This document shows positions 1 through 9,758 of a stretch of DNA of 64,000 nt, piece after piece; position 1 is the first letter of the stretch; each line of letters opens with the position of its first letter. The position numbers and the translations under genes were made by a program. Origin of the DNA: Mastigamoeba balamuthi (taxonomy: Eukaryota; Evosea; Mastigamoebida; Mastigamoebidae); NCBI GenBank assembly GCA_902651635.1, contig CACRSC010000021.1, positions 180,630-244,629 on the forward strand, in the 5' to 3' direction. The notes under the pieces were generated by a model. It was not told where the DNA came from. It made no database searches and was given only the letters and a program-made list of their open reading frames with translations.

Positions 1-189
1 CCCAAGTGCCTGCTGGCGTGGGTCCCCAGCGAGACGCCCAGCCCCTACGAGGCGGGGTCCGTCGCGGACATCCCGGTCTACCAGAACCTCCTGCGCGAGA
101 AGATCGTCACGACGCTCGCGGTGCCCTGCACTCCGCCCCCTGAGAAGTGGATACTTGCCGGCGTCGCCCTCTTCCTCAGCGAGGAGTAG
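1..189 (+). CDS. Dynein-2-like heavy chain, C-terminal fragment (paralogue)
   Basis: This is the open 3' end of a gene that starts before the window. It encodes about 62 residues ending in FLSEE and a TAG. The stretch VPVYQNLLREKIV and the block PCTPP..KW.LAGVA.FLSEE match the extreme C-terminus of the full dynein heavy chain at 61496-61846 almost position for position, so this is the C-terminal cap of a second heavy chain of the same dynein-2 type (ciliary retrograde motor in the family). The two copies differ at many codons, including non-synonymous ones, and use different stop codons, and the sequences after the stops are unrelated. This looks like an old duplicate rather than an assembly repeat. 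Whether the rest of the gene is intact cannot be seen. Confidence 0.85.
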   Translation, partial: PKCLLAWVPSETPSPYEAGSVADIPVYQNLLREKIVTTLAVPCTPPPEKWILAGVALFLSEE

Positions 190-687
190 CGATACGAGGT
201 CCTGCTTCGCAGCGCACGTGTTGCCCGCAGTCTCTCCCTCCCTCTAATGAGCAAGGGCAACGAATGCACAACCGTTGAGTGCAACACCGATTGTCGGGCC
301 GGTTCCTCCGGGCTGTCCCTTGCAAGAGAGCAGAGGAGAGCAGCAAAGAAACCCAGAGTGTTTATTGCGCTGTGGCAAGCGAGCTCGTAGATGACCCGCC
401 CTTCAAACCGACTCCGAGGGCCCACAAGCACACCCAGAACAGACCCTTGGCTCCTTTTGGTGCGAAATCGCTCTTCCGCTTTGTACACAACAGTGACTGG
501 CTTCTTTCCTTATTTGTGCACTGATTTGATTCGCTGCAAGTTCGTAGAGATGCACATCACCGGGCATTGTTCGAACCACATTTTTACGACTTCCGGAAGA
601 GCTCAGATCATTGCGACTCACACCAGCGACAGGACAGCAAGACCTCTCTCGCTCACTCGACCCTGATCCACCAACACCCGCTTCGTG
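190..687. other. Intergenic region, no gene seen
   Basis: Between the dynein fragment and the next start codon I see only short overlapping open frames with no recognisable protein pattern and no clear exon structure. It probably holds the 3' UTR of the dynein fragment and the promoter of the gene starting at 688. Confidence 0.5.
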
Positions 688-1687
688 ATGACGGACAACG
701 CCGCTAGAGGACCGCAGTCGCACCCACCCGTCGCACTGCGGGTCTCGACAACAAGCATCATCCGGGGCAGAACGTTCGAGGTGCGCCGCTGCCCGCCCAC
801 CAGGATGGGAGCTGCATCAGCATGCAAGAGCTCTCTCCTGCAGCACCAGCTCAGACGACCGTGGGAAGAACTCGCCGCAGCTCTCAGCGGGAAACTCTAA
901 CGTTAGGCCCAGGTCCTGTGCATCGTCCGTGCAGAGTGGATGGCTGCACACCACCTCGACTGTGAGAGCATCAGGAACGCCGGCGTCAACTCCAAGCTCC
1001 ACCTCGCAGGGTCCAAAGACGAGTCGCGTAAGTTTTCCCGCATACTTGCCGTTTTCATCCTACACAACTAACTTCCTTCCTCTCTGGGGTAACCAATTTA
1101 TGACCCTCTGCAGCGCTCGATCCCTGTCCACGATGTTGCGCCCTGCGGGGTCGGCCGACCGTCCTAATCGCACCGGAGATGAGCGAGTGCTCGGAGGGCC
1201 TTGGGGAGTTCCGCGTCTATAAGTTTCCCTCCTGCACCTCGTACGGGGTTTCTTCCGAAATAACGGTATTGTGCATTAACAGGGACGCAGGCATTGCAAC
1301 TCGTCGAGGCTGCACATGGGAGGACGTGTTTCCATCGTGTTCAGGGTCCTGAACTGCGACGGGATCGAGCTTGCGAGAGCAAGCACAGAACCTCTGATGC
1401 TCAGTGCGAAGACCAACTACATTCCGGTCCCCAGAACGATCAAATGGATGGACAGCATCCCCAGAGGCCGGAAGACCCACCCCAAGATTTACTCGAACAG
1501 TGCGGTCTGCACTGCTTTCAGAGCACGCGGCCTGATTGGTCCAGAAGACGCGAACCCAGAGAGGCCTGAGAACGCCATTCTGGGCCTCATCCAGGCGCTC
1601 CAGGTCCTCCAGAGCGAACAGTTGCAGAGGATCCGAGACCTTCGAAAAGCACTGGAGCACGGCCCCCCCTCTCCCCTGAATTTGTAG
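688..1687 (+). CDS. Unrecognised spliced gene, possible Ig-fold (Rel/velvet-like) factor
   Basis: Four exons fit in frame: 688-780, 913-1027, 1114-1247 and 1283-1687, about 248 residues. The intron at 1028-1113 is convincing (GTAAGT donor, CTAAC branch-like motif, CTGCAG acceptor) and forces the frame change seen. The others rest on frame arithmetic; the 35-nt intron 1248-1282 is tentative. The product has a Cys cluster (LDPCPRCCALRG), the segment GEFRVYKFPSCTSYG, then GGRVSIVFRVLNCDGIELAR followed by STEPLMLSAKT, and a Leu/Arg-rich possible helix at the end. Alternating hydrophobic strands followed by a (S/T)(D/E)P...SAK pattern recall the velvet/Rel immunoglobulin-like DNA-binding fold. That likeness is from memory and weak, and no function is assigned. 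An AATAAG-like stretch lies just after the stop. Confidence 0.45.
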
Positions 1688-3030
1688 ACACGGTCTAAAG
1701 GAACAAACAATAAGGAGGTTGAACTGCGAAGGTGTAAGGGCAGTGTCCAGAGGGTTGACAACAACAGCTGTACTGCGGATGAACGTTCCTGAGAGTCGGC
1801 GCAAATTTCCTCAACCAAGTTTGGATACAGACTGCAAAGGCGGTTGGGGAATAATGCATTCTCTTTCTCAGTCTTTTGCCTATCGTGCTGTCGCTCTCGC
1901 TTCGCAGTCTCTGGCGTAAGCCAAGACAAGCCCACTTCAGTGCAAACCTAGATCCCCAACAAGCCCTCGAGATTCGTTCACCTAGCGTTAATTTGATTCC
2001 ACTATCGGTGGTACTCGTTGGACACAGTGAGTTACGGTCGAAGCACCGCGACCAACGCATCACCATTTGTTTCTGTTTGACCCCGCTCGTCTGTCATGCG
2101 ACCTTGAAGCGGATAGCTGCGAATCGCATCGACCCCGGTATTATTTGAAGTGCTGTAATGCGAATGCAGGTTCCTTGAGGGTCACCAGGGCGCGTGAGTT
2201 ATTCCAGACTATTTCGGGACTTCAGCATAAATAACCTACCTCTCTCGGGTTGTCTTTTTTTTGCTGGCAGTGCTGACACCCTGCACGCGATGCTGTGCTG
2301 GGCGCAGAGGCAGAACACCGTCGAGTCTGAGATATCATTGAGAGCTCCGAATCCTAGCCCCGTTTTTCAAACCTACCGGTTTCCCCGTGCACTTCGCACC
2401 TCTTCTTGTGTGCCCACGTGACTGTCTTCAGGCAGCGCGTGCAGAAACTGTGGTCATGTTCTCTATTTTGATCACAGGGCCACGAGCTTCCGAGGGCCGG
2501 CACTGAGTCGCTGTTCTCCATTGCAAAACAATAGCTATCCATAACTTAGTCAGATAGCATTCCCAAAGATTCTTCACCATTGGAGCGGGGCTATCGACCA
2601 AGAGCTGGGAAGGCTTACAAGGTCAGCAAACGCGTTATGATCCCATTTCTCTGCCCCGCACACCATCATGGCAGAACGCCGGTGTCGTCCAAGCACCAAG
2701 ATCTTGTTTTAATATCAGTCCGAACCAACTCGCACAATGAAATGCACTGCCAGTGCATTTCCGTTCCGCTTTGCCACTGAATTCAGGGGGTTTATCTCAT
2801 TCGAGCTTATTGCCATAAATCTCGGAAGAGCATCTCTGCCTGAGAAGTCCCAACCAATTTCATTACACCCTGAGACAGGCCAAGCTGTGTGGGACAGTTG
2901 GAACTGTGCGGTCCGTTTATCAATGGAACACGAAGTTCCTGAGTGCTCAAGAGGAAAAGGAGCGGGCTTTTTCTGCAGCATTTCCGGTACGTATCTCCTG
3001 GACCACAACTATTCTCGCTGACAGAGAGGA
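1688..3030. other. Long intergenic region, no convincing gene
   Basis: About 1.3 kb of moderate GC with only short open frames. The one item of note is a minus-strand open frame at 2542-2354 (62 residues) with a FCTRC...KKRCEVH spacing that resembles half a zinc finger; without a partner exon or splice sites I do not call it a gene. The last 100 nt form the leader of the four-TM gene at 3031. Confidence 0.4.
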
Positions 3031-3666
3031 ATGCCTGTATCACCGTGGTTCTGCCTCCTCCTTGGGCTGGGGGCTGCAAGGCTTCTGGCCACATTTGCCA
3101 GCATCCCGTCGGTGGCCATGAGGCTGGACATCCGCACGGGAGACCGCCTCTGCCAGGGGGACTCGGAATACCTGCGCATGGCCCTCGTGCTAGATGCAAT
3201 CAGCACGGCCTTGGCGTGCACAGAAATACTGTCCACCCTGCCGTGCCTATCTTATGCTGTTCATTCACGTGCTTTCCGCAGTCGATCAGGCACGAGCACT
3301 CATTTCACCACCAGATTCACTTATCTATCACACGCCCATCCAACAGCAAAAAATGCTGCGATATCTCTGCACGGCAGTGTGTTGGTGCTGAGTGCGGGCC
3401 ATCTGGCATTTGCTGTCCATATCTTTTGCCACCCATATGTCACAAGCACAGCAAACTGCTGGAACGGCAGTGAACCCGGCCGTGTGATAACCCAAGATTC
3501 ACTTGACGTCGTTCTGTATTCCGAGGAGGCGACAGAGGTGGCCTCACTGCTGGCCAGTATCACCTGCTTCTTTGTGCTTCCACTAGGCACAAGCACGACA
3601 AAGATAGACTTGGTAAACAGTGATGCACAGATCATAAATTCGAATAAACAGCAGGCAGCTCGTTGA
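3031..3666 (+). CDS. Four-TM membrane protein, paralogue 1 of 3
   Basis: Two exons, 3031-3289 and 3347-3666, give about 192 residues. The intron 3290-3346 is 57 nt, has a GC donor and AG acceptor, and sits at exactly the same codon as the introns of the two downstream paralogues. Because its length is a multiple of three and it lacks stops, the unspliced frame is also open (211 residues). Hydrophobic segments near residues 6-28, 48-72, 92-112 and 150-170 suggest four TM helices. Shared family marks are LACTEILSTLPCLSYA after TM2, HGSVLVLS opening TM3, a Cys-Trp pair in the second loop, and a C-terminal T.IDL.N.DAQ.IN tail. An AATAAA lies near 3718. I do not recognise the family; a surface or endomembrane protein is inferred. 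Confidence 0.75.
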   Translation: MPVSPWFCLLLGLGAARLLATFASIPSVAMRLDIRTGDRLCQGDSEYLRMALVLDAISTALACTEILSTLPCLSYAVHSRAFRSRSGTSTHFTTRFTYLSHAHPTAKNAAISLHGSVLVLSAGHLAFAVHIFCHPYVTSTANCWNGSEPGRVITQDSLDVVLYSEEATEVASLLASITCFFVLPLGTSTTKIDLVNSDAQIINSNKQQAAR

Positions 3667-3967
3667 GGTTTCAGAAGTGCTAGCCGATCATTGGAGGCAG
3701 GGGACTCACCTGGAGGAATAAAAGACGTGTACAGCACCTTTCAGCTTCCGAGAAGCGCCGAGGCACGGCGACTCCCTGCAGCTTAACGAGCTCAGCAGTC
3801 TCTGTCATACCGCAGCTTTTCCGTTCCGAATCCAAACGGAATTCCAAGCAACTTCCCGTGTTTCTCGGTTTTCTTGCGTCTTCACACCACGCCTCATACC
3901 CTCAGCGTTGGCGAGAGCTTTTCCATTGAAATCGATGCGATCAAAATTAGCAACAGAGGGCGTACGT

Positions 3968-4619
3968 ATGGATCAGAGCCGCACACTGCTTCTCATTCTT
4001 CAAATCGCGAGGGCCGTGGCCACTATGGCAAGCATCCCAGCAGTTGCTGTGAGTTCGGACCTGCGCTCGGACAACCAGCAGTGCCACGGCGGCCCCGAGT
4101 CTCCATTGGCAGTCCGCGTGATCGATATCGCCAGCGTGGGCTTCGCATGTGCAGAAATACTCTGCAGTCTCCCGTGTGTTGCCCACTCGATCGTCTCCAA
4201 TACATTCCGCAATCCTGTGGGTCCGTACTGTTTCTTCGCTTACCCACGGCCCCCTCGGCCCTGGTGCAGTCTTGACCTCGTCTGTCATTTTGCCAGCGAA
4301 GAAGATGTCCCTCACGTTTCAGAGTTCGGTGCTGGTGCTCAGCCTCGTCCACCTGGCAGTTGGGGTCTGGCTCTACCATCTCGACGTCACTCGCAACAGC
4401 GGGAACAAGGTCGGGAGCTGCTGGGACGACAGTAGCAGCTTCCCCAGTCTCGCAGGGCGGTCTGGTGGTCGGACGGTGGCTTTGGCTGCATCGGAACTGC
4501 TCTCGCTTGCACTGAGTATCGGCTGCCTCTGTTTAACCCCCACAAGAGCTCAGATCACTGACATCGACCTGGCAGACAGAAACGCACAAAGCGTCAATAT
4601 AAGCGCTGTGCATGCCTGA
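3968..4619 (+). CDS. Four-TM membrane protein, paralogue 2 of 3
   Basis: Exons 3968-4220 and 4297-4619 give about 191 residues. The 76-nt intron starts GTCCGT and splits an Ala codon, as in paralogue 3. The order of features is the same as in its neighbours: TM1 with MASIPAVAVSSDL, TM2 with CAEILCSLPCVAHSI, TM3 with SSVLVLSLVHLAV, a loop with GSCWDDSS, TM4, and the tail TDIDLADRNAQSVN. Start ATG 4 codons before LLLILQ was chosen because it matches the start of paralogue 3. Function unknown. The tandem, same-strand arrangement with conserved intron position shows local gene duplication. Confidence 0.75.
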
Positions 4620-4891
4620 CTCCTGGGTGAGTGTCCCGTTGTGAATCTCTACTCCCACAATACGAACCAGCCTGATTGTGAGCGTGTGTCAAATCCCCGC
4701 CCCTTCATCACTAGAGAGAAGAAGAAGCGGACTTACAACACATAATCCACTGTGGCTCTCTCACTCACGGATCTGCGAGAGATCAGTGTGCTTGTGATTC
4801 AAGTTCCACATCGTTTCAAGGAGAAGGCTTTTTCTCAAGGCATTGGCCCGAGATTCGGGAGAAAAGCTATCCAGACTGTTCAGACAAAGAA

Positions 4892-5537
4892 ATGCCGCTC
4901 ACGCGAAGCTGGCGTCTGCTCCTAGGGCTTCAGGTTACTAGGGCGGTGGCGATTGCAATAAGCATCCCGACGGTGGCTGCAGGACTCGACCTGCAGTCCG
5001 ACATCCATTGGTGTAGCAACGATCCCCAGAGGCAGAGTCAAATTGTCGCCATCGGCATCGCGGGCATCGGGCTCGCCTGCATTGAGATTATCTGTAGCCT
5101 CCCGTGCGTTGCTCACTCACTCATCTCTGAGGCGTTCCACAGCCAAACAGGTCCGTTATCCACATCTTGCATGCCTGTACTCAACCATGGGGTCTTATCT
5201 CACTGCTCCTACAGCTAAGAAAGTAGCGATTTACTGCCATGGCTCAGTTCTGGTGTTGAGCATGTGCCATCTGATAATGGCTGCTATGATGTTCCATCAG
5301 ATGGATGAAGGTGCGATGGGAGATGCACAGAGAGGCTGCTGGGAAGACAGTGGCAGCGTGACACACATCTCCGGGGGTAATATTGGCCACTATGAAGCGG
5401 TTATTGCTGTGGAAGTAGCTTCATTGGTATTGAGCACTGGGTGCTTCGCAGTCGGTTCCACTACCTCCCGGCAAACAGAGCTCGATCTGACGAATAGGAA
5501 TGCACAGAATATCAACGAAAACAAACGCCCCGTTTGA
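4892..5537 (+). CDS. Four-TM membrane protein, paralogue 3 of 3
   Basis: Exons 4892-5150 and 5215-5537 give about 193 residues. The 64-nt intron again starts GTCCGT and splits the same Ala codon before KK. TM1 (LLLGLQVTRAVAIAISIP), TM2 (IGLACIEIICSLPCVAHS), TM3 (HGSVLVLSMCHLIM) and TM4 (VASLVLSTGCFAV) line up with the other two copies. The loops carry HWC and RGCWEDS motifs, a possible disulphide or metal pair. The C-terminal TELDLTNRNAQNIN tail is the best conserved cytosolic or lumenal motif of the family. An AATAAA follows at about 5585. Confidence 0.75.
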
Positions 5538-6664
5538 TTGTAGGCGTGAAGCTCATTGCCTGCCCCTCATCCTCTCAAGGTGGACAATAAAGCAGTGCAC
5601 TCATGTGCTACTGAAAATCAATTGATTGCTTTCATTTTTCTCGATATTATTGCTTTCATTTTTGCTCGATATCAACCGCTTTCCCCCTCCAGATGTGTTG
5701 CTAGACATGAGTCATGTTGCGCCTGGGAGGCACATGCGAGGCTATTTGAATACCACAAAGTCCTCTTGCTCGCCACATCTACAAGGAAGGATCACGCAGG
5801 GCACGTCGAGAATACATTGCCCTTTCTTTTCGGGCCTGTGCCACATTGTGGCCTGCTATCGACTGTACGAATCGCCATTCCACATGATTTTGGGCCCTTC
5901 GTAACTCACCTCGTCTTTTTACTATTCAGCGCCCACTGCGCACGGTGCTTGTCCTGCACTCACCTCGGCCCCAACTTGCCCTATTGGGCCACTCAAATTC
6001 TCAGTGGGGCCGGGCTCTTGCCGGCGTCTAGAGGTATCAGAGTCAGTGGCATGCGGGCACAATGTGGCAGACCTCCAGCGCCCTGCCAGCCCGTGTCGGA
6101 AGCGGCTGCACGCCCCACCTCCTGAGAGCGGCAAGTTCCCCGCCGGCACGGGCTGTGGCCCATGGAGCTGCCTTTCTGTGTCCAACTGCAAGTCCCTCTC
6201 CTCTGCCCTCGCGACTCCGCGGCCCTTTTCCCTTACATAGAGCATCAGTAGCCCAATTACGTACGGACACTTAATGAAAAATCCTCTTGGAGAAGGCCAG
6301 CTTATCATCGCTATGCTGATCCAAGTGTGTATCTGTCAGAATTGTAGCGGGTCGCCCGTGAGAGGAACGACTCGATCGCCGATGCGGACCAGCTGTAGTG
6401 GCAACTGGCGATACGACGGCTCCACCTCCACAGTGGCGATGTCAACAAAAACAAAGATGTTGTGCTCCCAGCCCACAAGCGGGGAGGTCTCCCAGGATTG
6501 GGCGCACAGCCAAACGTTCCTCTGTAGCGTCCACATTCGCTGTAATCCTCCCTTTGGTGGCCCAGATCGATCGGATTATCACAGACCGAGGTCGACTGAG
6601 ACAAGGCAAATACCTTGGCGTTCTCTATGTTCAGTTGTTTAGGGTCTCAAGGCGGTGCGAGTCA
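5538..6664. other. Intergenic region, no gene seen
   Basis: After the AATAAA near 5585 there is a direct repeat of a short T-rich phrase (TTGCTTTCATTTTT.CTCGATAT, two copies at about 5625-5675). The rest has only short open frames on both strands without domain patterns. I see no tRNA or structured RNA here. Confidence 0.45.
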
Positions 6665-7561
6665 TCAGACTGCGTCCCTCACGCACTCGGCAGGGAATGT
6701 GGGGTCCATCTGCTCGCAGTGGAAGCCCGCCATGCACCTGAGGTTGGCGCACGTCACCCCGGGCAGGGCGTCGAGTACGCAGACCGGAGGGAACGTGGGG
6801 TCCATCTGCTCGCAGTGGAACCCCGCGCGGCACCTCAGGGTCTCGCAGGTGGCCCCTGGAATCGTTGCAGCGCGGCGGGGAACGCCGCTGTCCGGGACGC
6901 AGCGTGCGGGGAACGTGGGGTCCATCTGCTCGCAGTGGAACCCCGCCTCGCATCTCAGGGTCTCGCAGGTGGTGCCCGGGTACGTGCCGTCGGGGACGCA
7001 GGTGGCCGGGAACGTGGGGTCCATCTGCTCGCAGTGGTAGCCGGGGCCGCAGACGAGGTTGGCGCACGTGACCTCGGGTATCGTGGGCACGCACCGCCCG
7101 TACGCGGGGCCGTCGACGCAGGTCGCTCCGCGTGGGCACACCATGCGCGAGCACGGCCTGTCCTCGGCGCACCTGGCCCCGTGTTCCGTGTCCACGCAGT
7201 GCCTGCCGCTCCCGCACGTGCCCTCAGGCACAACAGCACACGTGGGCTGCCCCCGTCGTGTGCGTGACAACACCGCCGCCTGAGCAAGGGCAACGGCGGG
7301 GCAGGAGAGAGAGGCGGGGGGGTAGGGGAGGTGCACCTTGCAGATGGCGCCATGGGGAGTGTCGACGCAGAGGTAGTGCACGGCGCACGTCGTGGACATG
7401 CACGTGGCGACGTCTCTGGCGCAGCGGGCACCAGCGGGCGTATCGACGCAATGGAAGCCCGCCGCGCACGTGGTGGACGCGCACGAGGGGCGCTGCGGTG
7501 CCCCGAGAGCTGCCGCAGAGAGACAGGCGGAGAGGCCGAGCACTGTGAGCAGGCCGGGCAT
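6665..7561 (-). CDS. Secreted Cys-rich repeat protein
   Basis: Exons 7561-7337 and 7222-6665 give about 260 residues. The start begins a clear signal peptide (MPGLLTVLGLSACLSAAALG). The mature part is a string of about eight short units of the form C..L.C..GFHC.....P....CV. The last four share the core FHCEQMDPTFPA or YHCEQMDPTFPA almost unchanged, while the first four use HCVDTP/GARC. The 114-nt intron has a GTGCAC donor and is a multiple of three without stops, so retention would insert 38 residues in frame. Cys spacing resembles EGF/follistatin-like knots, but no named domain is certain. An extracellular, adhesive or coat role is inferred. The near-identical codons of the last repeats point to recent internal duplication. 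Confidence 0.7.
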   Translation of the reverse strand: MPGLLTVLGLSACLSAAALGAPQRPSCASTTCAAGFHCVDTPAGARCARDVATCMSTTCAVHYLCVDTPHGAICKVHLPYPPASLSCPAVALAQAAVLSRTRRGQPTCAVVPEGTCGSGRHCVDTEHGARCAEDRPCSRMVCPRGATCVDGPAYGRCVPTIPEVTCANLVCGPGYHCEQMDPTFPATCVPDGTYPGTTCETLRCEAGFHCEQMDPTFPARCVPDSGVPRRAATIPGATCETLRCRAGFHCEQMDPTFPPVCVLDALPGVTCANLRCMAGFHCEQMDPTFPAECVRDAV

Positions 7562-7709
7562 GTCGGGCACTTGGATGTGGAGCGCAAATACTAAAAAAAG
7601 AAGACAACCGCCAGACGCATTTCTGCCTGACGTCATGCACAGCCGCGGGCGCCACAGTGACGTGGGTTTCCTAATCTGCGTGGCGGTTCTGGCCGTGCCG
7701 TTGCCAGGC

Positions 7710-9527
7710 TCATCCATAGGTGGCCGCCATACGGCGACCGTGGCCGGCGATGTAATGTCGAGCACCGGCGTCTCTGGTGGATTGCTTGTCTCGTAGCGAG
7801 AATCGTGTTAACCGGTACTGTGGTGGCTTCCTGCCCGGGGGCGCGTTCTCGAGGGCCTGGCGGGCGCTGTCCGCGATGGGCGCGATGTCGTCCTCGGTGA
7901 GGTCCCCGACGAGGTCCGCCCCGTAGAAGGCCCGCATGCTCGCGACCGTCGGGGGCCGCAGCACGGGGTACGCGCGCATGCACTCGTACTCGCAGGGGTC
8001 GGGCCACCGCAGGCCCGTCGCCTCCTCGAGCTCCCGGCGCGTCGGCGGGCGCCGCCTGTCGACGATCCTCCGCCAGGCGTCGGGCACCGCCGCCGAGCCG
8101 CACGCGTCGCGGCCCTCGCGGCGCGCGAGCAGCTCGCGGCCGCGCTCGTCGAGCCACTGCAGCACAGCGCGCCTGTCCGACGCGTCGCCGCTGAAGGAGA
8201 GCGGCAGCTGCGCGATGGCCGAGGCGCGCACGGGGGCGTCCTCAGCGCGGGGGAGCGAGCGGGCGTAGTGCGTGGCGTGCGAGGCGAGATCCGGGTGCTT
8301 GGAGCAGCACTGCTGCGCGAGGAGCTCGAGGGCGACGGCGGCCTCGTCCCGCGCGTAGGCGCCGGACTTGCGCGCGTGCTGCGACGCAAAGTACGTCTCG
8401 AGCGTCTGCGCTGCACCCAACGCGTCGCCGCAGGCCGCAGCAGCCCTGGCAGCGACGTACCTGGCCCGCAAGGAGAGCAAAGTGTTAGGAGACTGCGCAG
8501 TGCCTTGCATCTCCCCAAATGCCCACATAAGAGCACAGAGGTTGCCCTGCCGCTTGTGTCGACGGCAGAGCAGAGCATTGCTGCATCGCCCCTTCCAGTG
8601 CGCGCTGACGGTGCAGGCAGCGGCCCCTTGCTCGGCGGCGCTAACAGTCCATTCCCGCTCACTCTTCGAGTGTCTGCACTGCGGCAGCCGCTGTTCCGCA
8701 GTGCGGGAGGTCCTGGCACAGCCAAAGGACTCGGCACTGGTGTGCCTCGTGGCCCCTCGCGATAGCGATAGCGCCAGCGCACTCGGCTGCATCGACTGCA
8801 TCGACGGCGTCCCAGAGACCACAGAGGAGGGCTGGGGGGGGGGCTGGGGCTGCTCCATTGCGCGGAGGCCCTCTTCTCGCAGCCAAGGGTTCGGCACTCG
8901 ACGGCGACGAGTGCGCTGGCGATGCCGCGAGGGCCACTCAACGGCACGAGAGCCGGGGCTGCTCCATCGTGCGGAGGTCCTCCCACGCGCAGCCAAGGGG
9001 CTCGGCACTCGCGTGGCCCACGCCAACGGCACTGACGGCGTCCCAGAGCCCACAGTGGAGGGCACGAGGGCACCGGCCGCAGCAGGGGGGAGAGGGAGGG
9101 CCCGTGGGCGCACCGGGGCTTGAGGGCCGCGGGGTTTGCGTTGCACGCGGCGCAGGCGCAGCGGAGGGCGTGCGCGTGGTCGCCCAGCTTCGTGTGGCAC
9201 TGCGCCGCGTTCACCAGCGCCACCGCCGCCTCCCCGCTCCGCTCAAACCGCGACCGCCCGTCCTCCACCGCCGACTCCACCTCCGCCATCCTCTGCACGA
9301 GCCAAGTGGCCCGCCGCGGGCGCGTCAGCTGCGCGTTTGCCCTGCGATCGGGAAAAAGATCTGGATAATGGGGGCGCCTTGGGGTCCTGGAGGACGTCGG
9401 TGGGCGGCAGGCCCCCGCCGCTGAGGCACGCGCCCGCAGCCAGCACGAAGAAGGGCAGCGCGTCCTTGGGCTTGCCGCCGCGGAACATCTCGCGCCCGAA
9501 CATCATCATGCTCTCGTACGTGTCCAT
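7710..9527 (-). CDS. TPR-like helical-repeat protein
   Basis: Exons 9527-9430, 9341-9114 and 8460-7710 join in frame (introns of 88 and 653 nt, GTGCCT and GTGCGC donors) to about 358 residues. Helix-pair repeats are visible: YESMMMFGREMFRGGKPKDA, AAVALVNAAQCHTKLGDHAH, ALRCACAACNANP followed by RYVAARAAAACGDALGAAQ. This A/G spacing is typical of tetratricopeptide repeats. The C-terminal third (from about residue 200) is charged and unrecognised, with LTEDDIAPIADSARQAL near the end. It could be a co-chaperone or SMYD-like scaffold, but no SET or MYND motif is present. The start is the first ATG before the first repeat; an upstream exon cannot be excluded, and the 3' end may contain one more intron. 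Confidence 0.6.
8461..9113 (-). repeat. Long intron filled with degenerate ~110-170 nt repeats
   Basis: This 653-nt intron of the TPR-like gene contains at least three diverged copies of one unit, recognisable on the + strand by GCGGAGG(C/T)CCTC followed by CGCAGCCAAGGG.TCGGCACTCG (starts near 8849 and 8958, and a more diverged one near 8690). It stays open in one minus-strand frame, but the donor and acceptor and the jump in reading frame support an intron. See Part 2. Confidence 0.55.
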
Positions 9528-9758
9528 CTTCCCCTCCCCGCAGCGGCTCTCCAGGCACGGTTGATTTGAATTTGAATTTGTATTTGTTGTACCACAACAA
9601 CCACAAATCCCGCTTGATTGATGGAGATTTCGCGATTTGTGAATCTGTCCAAGATTATGGCGCCCTCGCGGACTGTTGCCCAGTGCTCTCCAACTCGGCC
9701 TCATGGGGGTCGCGTGGGCAGTGATAGCACGCTCCGCCCGGCGGGCAGCCTTGAAGGG

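Noticed and set aside
2354-2542. Minus-strand 62-residue frame with CTRC...C...H spacing
   Set aside because: Too short and isolated to call a zinc-finger gene; kept only as a remark in the intergenic entry.
5556-6308. Overlapping frames of 120-190 residues on both strands
   Set aside because: No codon or domain signal distinguishes any of them, and no splice sites link them.
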